Shown: piece by piece, positions 1 through 6,639 of the stretch
Numbering within the stretch: position 1 is the stretch's first letter
How the letters are laid out: every line of letters begins with the position of its first letter
Assembly: GCA_016295895.1 (NCBI GenBank)
Contig: JAEDKI010000049.1
Coordinates: 1 to 11,442 of the forward strand
Length of the DNA stretch: 11,442 bases
Reading direction: 5' to 3'
From: Clostridiaceae bacterium
GTDB taxonomy: Bacteria > Bacillota > Clostridia > Oscillospirales > Acutalibacteraceae
Translations under genes and position numbers: made by a program
Notes under the pieces: model-generated
The model's input: the letters and a program-made list of their open reading frames with translations, nothing else
The model's database searches: none
Told to the model about the DNA's origin: nothing

Positions 1-27
1 GCTGAATAATAAACGAAGGAGCATTTT

Positions 28-636
28 ATGTTTTACAGCCTTACCGGTACTGTTGTGTTCACCGATGAAAACAGCGTTGCGCTTGACTGCGGCGGCGTTG
101 CTTTCCGTCTGCTCACAACTCAGAATACACTCAGACAATGCGCTGATATCGGCGAAAAGCAGATGCTTTTCACTCATCTGAATGTCAGAGAGGATGCTCT
201 TGACCTTTTCGGCTTTGCCGATAAAAACGAGCTTGACTGCTTCAAAATGCTCACGGGCGTTACGGGCGTCGGCCCGAAAGCGGGGCTTGCAATCCTTTCT
301 CAGCTCACTCCCGATATGCTTGCGGTGAGCGTTGCCGGCGGCGATGTCAAGGCGATAACAGCCGCTCCGGGAGTCGGCCCGAAGCTTGCGCAGAGAATTG
401 TTCTGGAGCTTAAAGGCAAGCTCAATGCTTTTGCTTCAAGCTCGGCGGCAATGGGCAACATTGCGGCGGCGCAGAAAGCGTCGGTCAGCTATGCGGGCGA
501 GGATGCGGTCAACGCTCTTGTCATGCTCGGCTACAGCCGTTCCGAGGCGAGCATTGCCGTCGGAAAGCTGGACGGCAACCTTTCAACCGAAGAAATGATA
601 AAGCAGGCTCTCAAAATGCTTGCAAGAAACATATAA
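28..636 (+). CDS. ruvA: Holliday junction branch migration protein RuvA
   Basis: RuvA binds four-way Holliday junctions as a tetramer and loads the RuvB motor for branch migration during recombinational repair in the cytoplasm. The 202-residue length is typical. Residues 1-62 form the N-terminal OB fold and end in the VREDA segment; E55 and D56 sit where E. coli RuvA has its acidic-pin residues. Two helix-hairpin-helix motifs follow (about 75-92, with GVTGVGPK, and about 112-130, with APGVGPK). A flexible Ala/Ser-rich linker (about 134-153) leads to the C-terminal three-helix RuvB-binding domain (about 156-200, EDAVNALVMLGYS). The start is supported by AAGGAG at 16-21, six bases before the ATG. 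ruvB follows after 15 bases, which is the usual partner order. Identification is secure. Confidence 0.97.
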   Translation: MFYSLTGTVVFTDENSVALDCGGVAFRLLTTQNTLRQCADIGEKQMLFTHLNVREDALDLFGFADKNELDCFKMLTGVTGVGPKAGLAILSQLTPDMLAVSVAGGDVKAITAAPGVGPKLAQRIVLELKGKLNAFASSSAAMGNIAAAQKASVSYAGEDAVNALVMLGYSRSEASIAVGKLDGNLSTEEMIKQALKMLARNI

Positions 637-651
637 CGCAGGAGGAAAAAC

Positions 652-1683
652 ATGGATTTTGATTTTGAAAACAGAATTGTTGCTCCCGAATTTTCCTCTG
701 CGGAAGATAATGACATAGAGCTTTCTCTCCGCCCGAAAACGATAGGCGAATATATCGGGCAGGACAAGGCGAAAGAAAATCTTTCGGTTTATATCGAAGC
801 CGCCCGTCAGAGGGGCGAACCGCTCGACCATGTTCTGCTCTACGGCCCTCCGGGTCTGGGCAAAACCACGCTTGCGGGAATAATAGCCAACGAAATGGGC
901 GTTAATTTCAGAGTAACAAGCGGCCCTGCAATTGAAAAGCCGGGTGATCTTGCGGCTTTGCTTACAAATCTCAATGACGGCGACGTGCTTTTTATCGATG
1001 AAATCCACCGCCTTTCGAGAGCGGTTGAAGAAGTGCTTTACCCGGCAATGGAGGATAACGTTCTTGACATTATTATCGGCAAAGGCCCGTCGGCACGCTC
1101 GATAAGGCTTGATCTCCACCGCTTCACCCTTGTCGGAGCAACGACAAGAGCGGGTCAGCTCAGCGCACCTTTGCGTGACCGCTTCGGAGTTATTCTCCGC
1201 CTTGAACTTTACACTCCCGCTCAGCTTGCGGAGATAGTCAACCGAAGTGCGGGAATTCTCGGAATAGATATCGAGCAGGACGGCGCAATGGAAATTGCCT
1301 CCCGTTCAAGGGGAACGCCGAGAATCGCAAACAGACTGCTCAAGCGTTCAAGAGATTTTGCTCAGGTCATGGCTGACGGAGCAATCAACAAAAAGACCTC
1401 CTCACTTGCGCTCGACAGAATGGAGATTGACGAGCTCGGCTTGGATTCAATCGACAGACTTATACTTAAAACGATGATAAGGAACTATAACGGCGGCCCC
1501 GTGGGTCTTGAAACGATTGCGGCGGCAATCGGCGAAGAAGCGGTGACCATTGAAGATGTCTATGAGCCTTATCTTATGCAGATAGGTTTTCTCAGCCGCA
1601 CGCCGAGGGGCAGAACGGTAACGCCCGCAGGCTATGCGCATCTCGGCATTGCAATGCCGGGTCAGCAGAGACTTGATGTATGA
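652..1683 (+). CDS. ruvB: Holliday junction branch migration ATPase RuvB
   Basis: RuvB is the hexameric AAA+ motor that pumps duplex DNA through the RuvA-bound Holliday junction. The protein has 343 residues, the usual size. Walker A is GPPGLGKT at 65-72 and Walker B is LFIDE with D116 and E117. Sensor 1 lies in GATTRAG (about 162-168). The arginine finger lies in LRDRFG (R175) and the sensor 2 arginine in GTPRIANR (R224). The C-terminal winged-helix domain (about 260-335) keeps the DNA-contacting RTPRGR motif near 316-321. An AGGAGG ribosome site at 640-645 lies six bases before the ATG. It is downstream of ruvA by 15 bases and should be cotranscribed with it. No motif is missing, so it should be active. 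Confidence 0.97.
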   Translation: MDFDFENRIVAPEFSSAEDNDIELSLRPKTIGEYIGQDKAKENLSVYIEAARQRGEPLDHVLLYGPPGLGKTTLAGIIANEMGVNFRVTSGPAIEKPGDLAALLTNLNDGDVLFIDEIHRLSRAVEEVLYPAMEDNVLDIIIGKGPSARSIRLDLHRFTLVGATTRAGQLSAPLRDRFGVILRLELYTPAQLAEIVNRSAGILGIDIEQDGAMEIASRSRGTPRIANRLLKRSRDFAQVMADGAINKKTSSLALDRMEIDELGLDSIDRLILKTMIRNYNGGPVGLETIAAAIGEEAVTIEDVYEPYLMQIGFLSRTPRGRTVTPAGYAHLGIAMPGQQRLDV

Positions 1684-1686
1684 TTG

Positions 1687-1692
1687 AGAGGT
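1687..1692 (+). promoter_or_regulatory. Ribosome binding site that selects the ATG at 1699
   Basis: AGAGGT lies six bases before the ATG at 1699. It begins just after the ruvB stop and overlaps the alternative TTG start at 1684, which has no free ribosome site of its own. This favours the ATG at 1699 as the methyltransferase start. Confidence 0.6.
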
Positions 1693-1698
1693 AGAAAA

Positions 1699-2577
1699 AT
1701 GAGAACGGCAGACGGCTGGAAAGATTATGAGCTGATTGACTGCTCCGACGGCGAGAGGCTCGAACGCTGGCGTGATATTATCCTTGTGCGCCCCGACCCT
1801 CAGGTCATATGGAAAACGCCCAAGGGAAATCCGCTTTGGTTCACTCCCCATGCCATATATAACCGCTCCAACACGGGCGGCGGAAGCTGGAGAATCTGCA
1901 AAAAGATGCCCGAGGTATGGCAGGTCGGCTTTGAGGAGCTTAAATTCAATATCAAAACAATGGGCTTTAAGCATACGGGGCTTTTCCCCGAGCAGGCGGT
2001 CAATTGGAAAATGACTGCGGAAATAATCAGAAAAGCCGGCAGACCCGTTAAGGTGCTGAACCTTTTCGCCTACACGGGCGGCGCAACCGTTGCGGCTCTC
2101 AATGCGGGGGCGAGCGTTACGCATGTTGACGCTTCAAAGGGCATGACCCTTTGGGCAAAGGAGAATGCGGCGGCAAGCGGACTTTCGGATGCTCCCGTTC
2201 GCTGGCTGGTTGACGATTGCATTAAATTTGTTCAGCGTGAAATCCGCAGAGGCAATAAATACGATATAATAATCATGGACCCCCCGTCATACGGCAGAGG
2301 GCCGGGCGGCGAGGTCTGGAAGCTTGAAAACGAGGTTTACGGCTTCGTTGAGCTTTGTTCTCAGCTTCTGAGCGAGGAATCGCTTATGGTGCTTATAAAT
2401 TCTTACACAACGGGGCTTTCACCGAGTGTTATGGAATATATACTCGGCGAAACGGTGCAGAAACGCTTCGGCGGTTCAACGGTCAGCGACGAAATCGGCT
2501 TGCCCGTTTCATCAAAACCCGGCAGGGTGCTTCCCTGCGGTGCGAGCGCAATCTGGCTCGGAAAGGATATAAAATGA
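1699..2577 (+). CDS. Class I SAM-dependent methyltransferase, RlmI/RlmK-like (probable rRNA methyltransferase)
   Basis: This 292-residue protein resembles the catalytic half of RlmI/RlmK-type 23S rRNA methyltransferases (Methyltrans_SAM, PF10672, recognised by eye). The Rossmann fold starts at VLNLFAYTGGAT (119-130), the glycine-rich SAM-binding motif I. The acidic residue of motif II is D144 in VTHVDASKG. D172-D173 follow, and motif IV is MDPPSYGRGPGG (193-204), the substrate-base pocket of this family. GLFPEQAVNWKM (94-105) is also characteristic. The PUA domain that heads full-length RlmI (near 400 residues) is absent; the first 90 residues form a short N-terminal extension instead. The target base is not evident from sequence. 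An in-frame TTG at 1684 would add five residues, but AGAGGT at 1687-1692 favours 1699. Its stop overlaps the next start (ATGA). Confidence 0.85.
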   Translation: MRTADGWKDYELIDCSDGERLERWRDIILVRPDPQVIWKTPKGNPLWFTPHAIYNRSNTGGGSWRICKKMPEVWQVGFEELKFNIKTMGFKHTGLFPEQAVNWKMTAEIIRKAGRPVKVLNLFAYTGGATVAALNAGASVTHVDASKGMTLWAKENAAASGLSDAPVRWLVDDCIKFVQREIRRGNKYDIIIMDPPSYGRGPGGEVWKLENEVYGFVELCSQLLSEESLMVLINSYTTGLSPSVMEYILGETVQKRFGGSTVSDEIGLPVSSKPGRVLPCGASAIWLGKDIK

Positions 2578-2954
2578 AAAGCGTAAAACCCGGCAGAGGC
2601 CCGTCAATGATGGGCGGAATAATCGGAATATGCGTTGCTCTTTTCGGCGTGTTCTGGACGGTGCTTGCCGCCTCGGGCGGAGCGGGAATAATGGTTCCGT
2701 TCGGCATAATATTCATTGTTATCGCCGTTGTTCAGGTAATATATAATTTCAAAAACGCTACGGGCAAAAACCGATATTCTCAGTTTGATATTACCGACGA
2801 AAACGAAGAACCCGACCCGCTGAACGAGAAATTCGGCGATGAAGGCAATTATAAGCGCACCGAAACGGGCGGTAGCCGCTACTGCCCCTATTGCGGAGCA
2901 AAAGCGGGCACGGATTTTGAATTCTGCAACGAATGCGGCAGAAAGCTGCCGTAA
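2574..2954 (+). CDS. Two-TM membrane protein with C-terminal zinc ribbon (first of a tandem pair)
   Basis: I do not recognise a named family. The 126-residue protein has two hydrophobic segments at about 13-34 and 38-57, joined by a short Gly/Ala turn, so both termini probably face the same side of the membrane. An acidic, Asn/Asp/Glu-rich linker (about 69-95) follows. A four-cysteine zinc ribbon closes the chain: CPYC at 104-107 and CNEC at 118-121, each followed by glycine, as in double-zinc-ribbon domains. The ATG at 2574 overlaps the preceding methyltransferase stop (ATGA), which suggests translational coupling; GGA at 2565-2567 is a modest ribosome site. The frame stays open upstream to 2355, but that part lies inside the methyltransferase and is a shadow. 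A role as a membrane sensor or scaffold is possible but unproven. Confidence 0.75.
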   Translation: MKSVKPGRGPSMMGGIIGICVALFGVFWTVLAASGGAGIMVPFGIIFIVIAVVQVIYNFKNATGKNRYSQFDITDENEEPDPLNEKFGDEGNYKRTETGGSRYCPYCGAKAGTDFEFCNECGRKLP

Positions 2955-2970
2955 GAGGGGTGTTTTACGG
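2949..2970 (+). promoter_or_regulatory. Small inverted repeat enclosing a ribosome binding site
   Basis: CCGTAA at 2949-2954 pairs perfectly with TTACGG at 2965-2970. The 10-base loop contains GAGGGG (2955-2960, with its G at the stem edge), the likely ribosome site for the ATG at 2971. The left arm includes the stop codon of the upstream gene. A six-pair stem with three A-T pairs is weak, so this may be chance. If it is real, it could couple translation of the two zinc-ribbon genes. Confidence 0.2.
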
Positions 2971-3330
2971 ATGGGTTTTAAAAATATTCTGAATTCTCTC
3001 TTTTTCCTTGTTCCCGGTATTTTTTTATTAAAATTCTCTTCCTTACAAGCAAAGTTAATCGGATTGCTGTTGATTGCGGTAGGAATATTATTTCTGATTT
3101 TATTTCTGAAAGAAAAAGGCGTTATCAAAAAACGCCCGAAAAAATCCGAAAGAAATGAAGAGGCCGGGATTGATGAAAGAGATGCTTTGATTATAAAACA
3201 CGGAGAAGAAATCGAGGAACTTGAAGAATACGATATCGACAGCGGCAAGGAATATTGCCCCAACTGCGGCAACTACGCCGTTTCAGGCGGCAGATGCGAA
3301 GCCTGCGGAGAAAAAGTGACAGAGGAATAA
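2971..3330 (+). CDS. Two-TM membrane protein with C-terminal zinc ribbon (second of a tandem pair)
   Basis: This 119-residue protein is of unknown family but has the layout of its upstream neighbour. Hydrophobic segments span about 5-22 and 28-46 and are followed by a basic cluster (KEKGVIKKRPKK, 47-58), expected on the cytoplasmic side. A strongly acidic linker (about 60-90, rich in Glu) leads to a zinc ribbon with CPNC at 96-99 and CEAC at 109-112. By charge, the ribbon should lie in the cytoplasm. GAGGGG at 2955-2960 supports the ATG at 2971; the frame stays open upstream to 2839, but that part overlaps the preceding gene. The first 150 bases are only about 30% GC by hand count, clearly more AT-rich than neighbours, and use TTA leucine codons. 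The ECF operon starts 13 bases downstream. Confidence 0.72.
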   Translation: MGFKNILNSLFFLVPGIFLLKFSSLQAKLIGLLLIAVGILFLILFLKEKGVIKKRPKKSERNEEAGIDERDALIIKHGEEIEELEEYDIDSGKEYCPNCGNYAVSGGRCEACGEKVTEE

Positions 3331-3343
3331 TGGGATTTTTATT

Positions 3344-4195
3344 ATGAGCGAAAAAATTATTGAATTTGATAATGTGACCTATGTTTATGACGCTGAGGAC
3401 GAGGAAGCGGAAGTGCGTGAAAAGCCTGCGCTTTCCGATGTCAGCTTTTCGATAAACAAGGGCGAATTTGTTGCCGTTCTCGGCCATAACGGTTCGGGCA
3501 AAAGCACGCTTGCTAAGCTCTGCAACGCCATTTTTGAGCCGACAAAGGGCACGGTTAAGGTTAAGGGCATGGTTGCCGACAGCGAAGAAAAGGCGGACGA
3601 GATACGCAGGATAGTCGGCATGGTGTTTCAGAACCCCGACAATCAGATAGTTGCAACGATAGTTGAAGATGATGTTGCCTTCGGCCCCGAGAATCTCGGC
3701 GTTGAGCCGAAAGAGATTCGCCGCAGGGTTGACGAGGCGCTGAAATCCGTTAATATGTATGAATTCCGCCACAGAGAGCCGCATAAGCTTTCGGGCGGTC
3801 AGAAGCAGAGAGTTGCGATTGCGGGCGTTATCGCCATGCAGACCGAGTGCATAGTGCTTGACGAGCCGACGGCGATGCTTGACCCCAAAGGCAGAGAAGA
3901 GGTTATGCAGACGGTAAAACGCCTTAACAGCGAGCTTGGCATAACGATTGTGCTTGTTACGCATTTTATGGACGAGGCGGTTCAGGCGGACAGAGTCATC
4001 GTTGTTGACAGCGGAAGGCTTGTTATGGACGGAAAGCCGAAAGAAGTCTTTTCCAAGGTTGAAAAGCTCCGCTCTTTTGGCCTTGATGTTCCTCAGTCAA
4101 CAGAGCTTTGCCATGTTCTCGGCATAAAAGAGGGCGTTATCGGCATTGACGAGTGTGTTGATGAAATTTCAAAGTATCTCGGAGGTGCCCGATGA
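3344..4195 (+). CDS. ecfA1: ECF transporter ATPase EcfA1
   Basis: This is one of two ATPases that drive an energy-coupling factor importer for vitamins or transition metals; it sits on the cytoplasmic face of EcfT. The protein has 283 residues. An aromatic A-loop residue lies near Y15. Walker A is GHNGSGKST (47-55), with the Q-loop at Q96 (VFQNPDNQ). The ABC signature is LSGGQ (149-153), Walker B is VLDEP with D173 and E174, and the switch histidine is H207 (VTHFMDE). The NPDNQ Q-loop and LSGGQ signature match the EcfA1 type. An acidic insertion (about 16-25, DAEDEEAEVRE) separates the A-loop from the core. The ribosome site before the ATG is weak (GGG at 3332-3334). The stop overlaps the ecfA2 start by ATGA. 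Confidence 0.93.
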   Translation: MSEKIIEFDNVTYVYDAEDEEAEVREKPALSDVSFSINKGEFVAVLGHNGSGKSTLAKLCNAIFEPTKGTVKVKGMVADSEEKADEIRRIVGMVFQNPDNQIVATIVEDDVAFGPENLGVEPKEIRRRVDEALKSVNMYEFRHREPHKLSGGQKQRVAIAGVIAMQTECIVLDEPTAMLDPKGREEVMQTVKRLNSELGITIVLVTHFMDEAVQADRVIVVDSGRLVMDGKPKEVFSKVEKLRSFGLDVPQSTELCHVLGIKEGVIGIDECVDEISKYLGGAR

Positions 4196-5058
4196 GCTAT
4201 GCAATCGAAACGGTCGGTCTGACCCATTATTATTCAAAAGGAACGGTTCAGCAGGTTGCCGCAATACAGGATATTAATCTGAAAATAGAAAAAGGCGAGC
4301 TTGTCGGAATTATAGGTCACACAGGTTCGGGCAAAAGCACCCTTATTTCTCATTTCAACGGGCTTCTGAAGCCCGACAGCGGCAAGGTTATTGTTGACGG
4401 CGTTGATATCTGGCAGGATAAAGAAACCCTGAAAAATTCCCGATTCAAGGTCGGTCTTTGCTTCCAATATCCCGAATATCAGCTTTTTGAAGAAACCGTA
4501 TTCAAAGATATCGCTTTCGGGCCGAAAAACATGAAGCTCCCCGAAGCCGAAATAAAAGAAAGAGTGCTCAGAGCGGCGGCTTTTGTCGGCGTAAAGCCCG
4601 AGCATCTCGACAAATCCCCGTTTGATCTGTCGGGAGGAGAAAAAAGGCGTGTCGCCATTGCGGGCGTTATGTCAATGGAGCCCGAGGTTCTGATTTTTGA
4701 CGAGCCTGCCGCAGGTCTTGACCCGAGGGGCAGGAAATCGCTTATCAAGCTTATAACGGACTACAGAAAACAGACCGGCAGCACGGTTATTATCGTTTCT
4801 CACAGCATGGAGGATATCGCAGGCATGGCAGACAGAATCGTTGTTATGAACAACTCCTCCGTTGCAATGCAGGGAAGCGTTGACGAGGTTTATTCAAGGG
4901 GTGACGAGCTGCGCTCAATGGGGCTCAACATTCCCGAAATAACCGAGATATTTGCTCGCCTCAGAAGCAGGGGAATTGATGTTCCCGCCAATGTTTATAC
5001 GGTTGAGCAGGGCGCAGAAATCCTGCGAAGCCTCAAAAACGGGAGGTGCGGCAAATGA
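4192..5058 (+). CDS. ecfA2: ECF transporter ATPase EcfA2
   Basis: This is the second ECF ATPase, which forms a heterodimer with EcfA1. The protein has 288 residues. Walker A is GHTGSGKST (42-50), with the Q-loop at Q92 (CFQYPEYQLFEETV). The signature is LSGGE (146-150), Walker B is LIFDEP with D170 and E171, and the switch histidine is H204 (VSHSMED). The YPEYQLFE Q-loop and the LSGGE signature are typical of EcfA2 as opposed to EcfA1. The ATG overlaps the ecfA1 stop, and its ribosome site GGAGGTG (4181-4187) lies within ecfA1 coding sequence. The gene overlaps ecfT in the same way, so the three proteins are probably made in fixed proportion by translational coupling. Confidence 0.93.
   Translation: MSYAIETVGLTHYYSKGTVQQVAAIQDINLKIEKGELVGIIGHTGSGKSTLISHFNGLLKPDSGKVIVDGVDIWQDKETLKNSRFKVGLCFQYPEYQLFEETVFKDIAFGPKNMKLPEAEIKERVLRAAAFVGVKPEHLDKSPFDLSGGEKRRVAIAGVMSMEPEVLIFDEPAAGLDPRGRKSLIKLITDYRKQTGSTVIIVSHSMEDIAGMADRIVVMNNSSVAMQGSVDEVYSRGDELRSMGLNIPEITEIFARLRSRGIDVPANVYTVEQGAEILRSLKNGRCGK
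5041..5048 (+). promoter_or_regulatory. Ribosome binding site that selects the ecfT ATG at 5055
   Basis: GGGAGGTG lies within the end of ecfA2, six bases before the ATG at 5055. An in-frame GTG at 5046 would extend EcfT by three residues, but it falls inside this site and cannot use it. The ATG is therefore the better start. Confidence 0.65.
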
Positions 5059-5870
5059 TAAGAGACATCACGATAGGTCAGTATTATCCCGCCGATTCCG
5101 TGCTTCACAGGCTTGACCCGAGAATTAAGCTTATTGTAACCTTTTGGCTAATTGTAGTTATTTTTCTTTGCAAAAGCTTTCTTTCTCTTGCGCTGATTGC
5201 GCTGACTGCCGTTGCGGCGGCGGCAATCTCAAAGGTTCCGCCGAAAATGTTATTGAAAAGCCTGAAGCCTATAGTTATTATTCTTATTTTCACCGCAGTT
5301 CTTAATGTCATTTACACTCAGGGCGGTGCGGTATATTTTGAATGGTGGAAAATTTCGATAACGCAAAAAGGCGTTAACACGGCGATATTCACAATGGTCA
5401 GAATCGTAACGCTTGTTGTTATCAGCTCGCTTCTGACTTACACGACAACGCCGACGATGCTCACAGATGCGCTTGAAAGGCTTCTTTCTCCCTTGAAAAT
5501 ATTCAAAATCAAGGTTCACACTCTTGCAATGATGATGACCCTTGCCTTGAGATTCATTCCGACTCTCATTGAGGAGATTGACAGGATAATGAACGCTCAG
5601 AAAGCGAGGGGCGCAGACCTTGAAACGGGTAACCTCATTCAGAGAGCGAAAGCGCTTGTTCCGATTTTTGTTCCGCTGATGGTTTCATCCTTCAGGCGTG
5701 CATATGAGCTTGCGTTCGCCATGACCTGCCGCTGTTACACGGGCGGAGAGGGCAGAACAAGAATGAAGCAGATGAAAACCGCTTTCAGGGATTATGCCGT
5801 TCTGTTTTTCTGCGCCGCAATAACGGCGGGCGTTATCGTGCTCAATATTTATTTTAAAACGGTTATCTGA
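5055..5870 (+). CDS. ecfT: ECF transporter transmembrane coupling protein EcfT
   Basis: EcfT is the membrane subunit that transmits ATPase movements to the substrate-binding S component. The protein has 271 residues. The N-terminal LHRLDPRIK signature (17-25) is typical. Membrane segments lie at about 27-57, 71-88, 108-127 and 246-268, with long amphipathic coupling helices between about 133 and 235. The two Ala-Arg-Gly-type coupling motifs that dock into the ATPase grooves are seen as KARGADL (A184-R185-G186) and CRC (225-227, in AMTCRCYTGG). The second keeps the essential arginine but has cysteine on both sides. Because no S component lies nearby, the module is probably shared by several S components encoded elsewhere (Group II). 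truA follows after 20 bases. Confidence 0.93.
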   Translation: MIRDITIGQYYPADSVLHRLDPRIKLIVTFWLIVVIFLCKSFLSLALIALTAVAAAAISKVPPKMLLKSLKPIVIILIFTAVLNVIYTQGGAVYFEWWKISITQKGVNTAIFTMVRIVTLVVISSLLTYTTTPTMLTDALERLLSPLKIFKIKVHTLAMMMTLALRFIPTLIEEIDRIMNAQKARGADLETGNLIQRAKALVPIFVPLMVSSFRRAYELAFAMTCRCYTGGEGRTRMKQMKTAFRDYAVLFFCAAITAGVIVLNIYFKTVI

Positions 5871-5890
5871 CAGAATAAAGGAAGATAAAA

Positions 5891-6625
5891 ATGCGAAATC
5901 TGCTTTTGACAATTTCATTTGACGGAACGGCTTATCACGGCTGGCAGGTTCAGGAAAACGCCGTCACCGTTCAGCAGACTCTCCAGGATGCCCTTGAGCG
6001 CATCTGTTCAAGGCGTGACAATGTTGTCGGCTGTTCGAGAACGGATGCGGGCGTTCACGCAAATATGTATTGCTGCAATATCCGAACCGAAAGCCCGATT
6101 GACTGCCGAAAGCTCGTCGGCGCTCTCAATGCACTTTTGCCCCGTGATATAGCGGCTCTGGATTGCCGTGAGGTCGATTTCGATTTTCATGCAAGGTATG
6201 ATTGCAGGTCAAAAGAATATATTTATAAAATATGGAACTCTCCAAACAAAAACCCGTTCCTTTATAATTATTCTTATCATTATAAATATCCGCTTGACGA
6301 AGCGTTTCTTTCCGCTCAGGCAAAGGATTATATCGGAACTCATTATTTTGATTCGTTCTGCGCCTCGGGCAGCAGCGTTGAAAGCACCGTGAGAACGGTT
6401 ATTAACGCAGAGGTTGAGAGAGACGGCAACATGGTCATTTTCAGGGTGGAGGCAGACGGCTTCCTTTATAACATGGTCAGAATCATGGCGGGAACTCTGA
6501 TTGATATTTCAAGAGGCAAGCTTCCGCAGGATTCAATAGGGGCGATAATCGAGGCGAGAAACCGTTTTGCGGCGGGCTGTACCGCTCCCGCACGGGGATT
6601 GTATCTTAATAAAATACATTATTAA
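5891..6625 (+). CDS. truA: tRNA pseudouridine(38-40) synthase TruA
   Basis: TruA converts uridines 38, 39 and 40 in the tRNA anticodon arm to pseudouridine, in the cytoplasm and without cofactor. The 244-residue length is normal. The start DGTAYHGWQ (11-19) is a family hallmark. The catalytic aspartate is D52 in SRTDAGVHA (49-57). The second half carries the conserved tyrosine-containing segment DCRSKEYIYKIW, the FDSFCASGSS region and the DGFLYNMVRIMAGTL motif. AAAGGAAG at 5877-5884 supports the ATG. Its position directly after ecfT follows the Firmicutes order ecfA1-ecfA2-ecfT-truA, although the ribosomal protein genes that usually flank that block are not present here. Confidence 0.96.
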   Translation: MRNLLLTISFDGTAYHGWQVQENAVTVQQTLQDALERICSRRDNVVGCSRTDAGVHANMYCCNIRTESPIDCRKLVGALNALLPRDIAALDCREVDFDFHARYDCRSKEYIYKIWNSPNKNPFLYNYSYHYKYPLDEAFLSAQAKDYIGTHYFDSFCASGSSVESTVRTVINAEVERDGNMVIFRVEADGFLYNMVRIMAGTLIDISRGKLPQDSIGAIIEARNRFAAGCTAPARGLYLNKIHY

Positions 6626-6639
6626 TTGGGGCAGTTGAT

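Noticed and set aside
1..27. Tail of an upstream gene (possibly ruvC) before ruvA
   Set aside because: Stops occur in two frames within the first nine bases, which would fit a gene ending here, but too few residues remain to identify anything.
583..1119. Long minus-strand open frame (178 codons) across ruvB
   Set aside because: It lies opposite a fully conserved ruvB, has no recognisable domain and reflects codon bias of the sense strand.
1447..2124. Minus-strand open frame of 225 codons across ruvB and the methyltransferase
   Set aside because: It is antisense to two clear genes. The translation is low-complexity Arg/Cys/Phe-rich with no motif.
2604..3272. Minus-strand open frame of 222 codons opposite both zinc-ribbon genes
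   Set aside because: Considered because the sense genes are of unknown function, but the sense frames have zinc ribbons, membrane helices and ribosome sites, while the antisense frame shows none.
3316..3345. Possible promoter before ecfA1 (GTGACA, 18-base spacer, TATTAT)
   Set aside because: The -10 would overlap the ecfA1 ATG, so transcription would start inside the gene.
3191..3964. Minus-strand open frame of 257 codons opposite ecfA1
   Set aside because: It is a shadow of a gene with all ABC ATPase motifs. The antisense product has no family features.
3489..4343. Identical GGTTCGGGCAAAAGCAC stretches in ecfA1 and ecfA2
   Set aside because: They encode the P-loop GSGKST in paralogous ATPases, so this is conserved coding sequence and not a mobile or regulatory repeat.
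6599..6627. AT-rich stretch before the DUF5711-like gene as a promoter (TTGTAT, 17 bases, TTAATT)
   Set aside because: The -10 match is poor and the whole segment is AT-rich, so matches are expected by chance.
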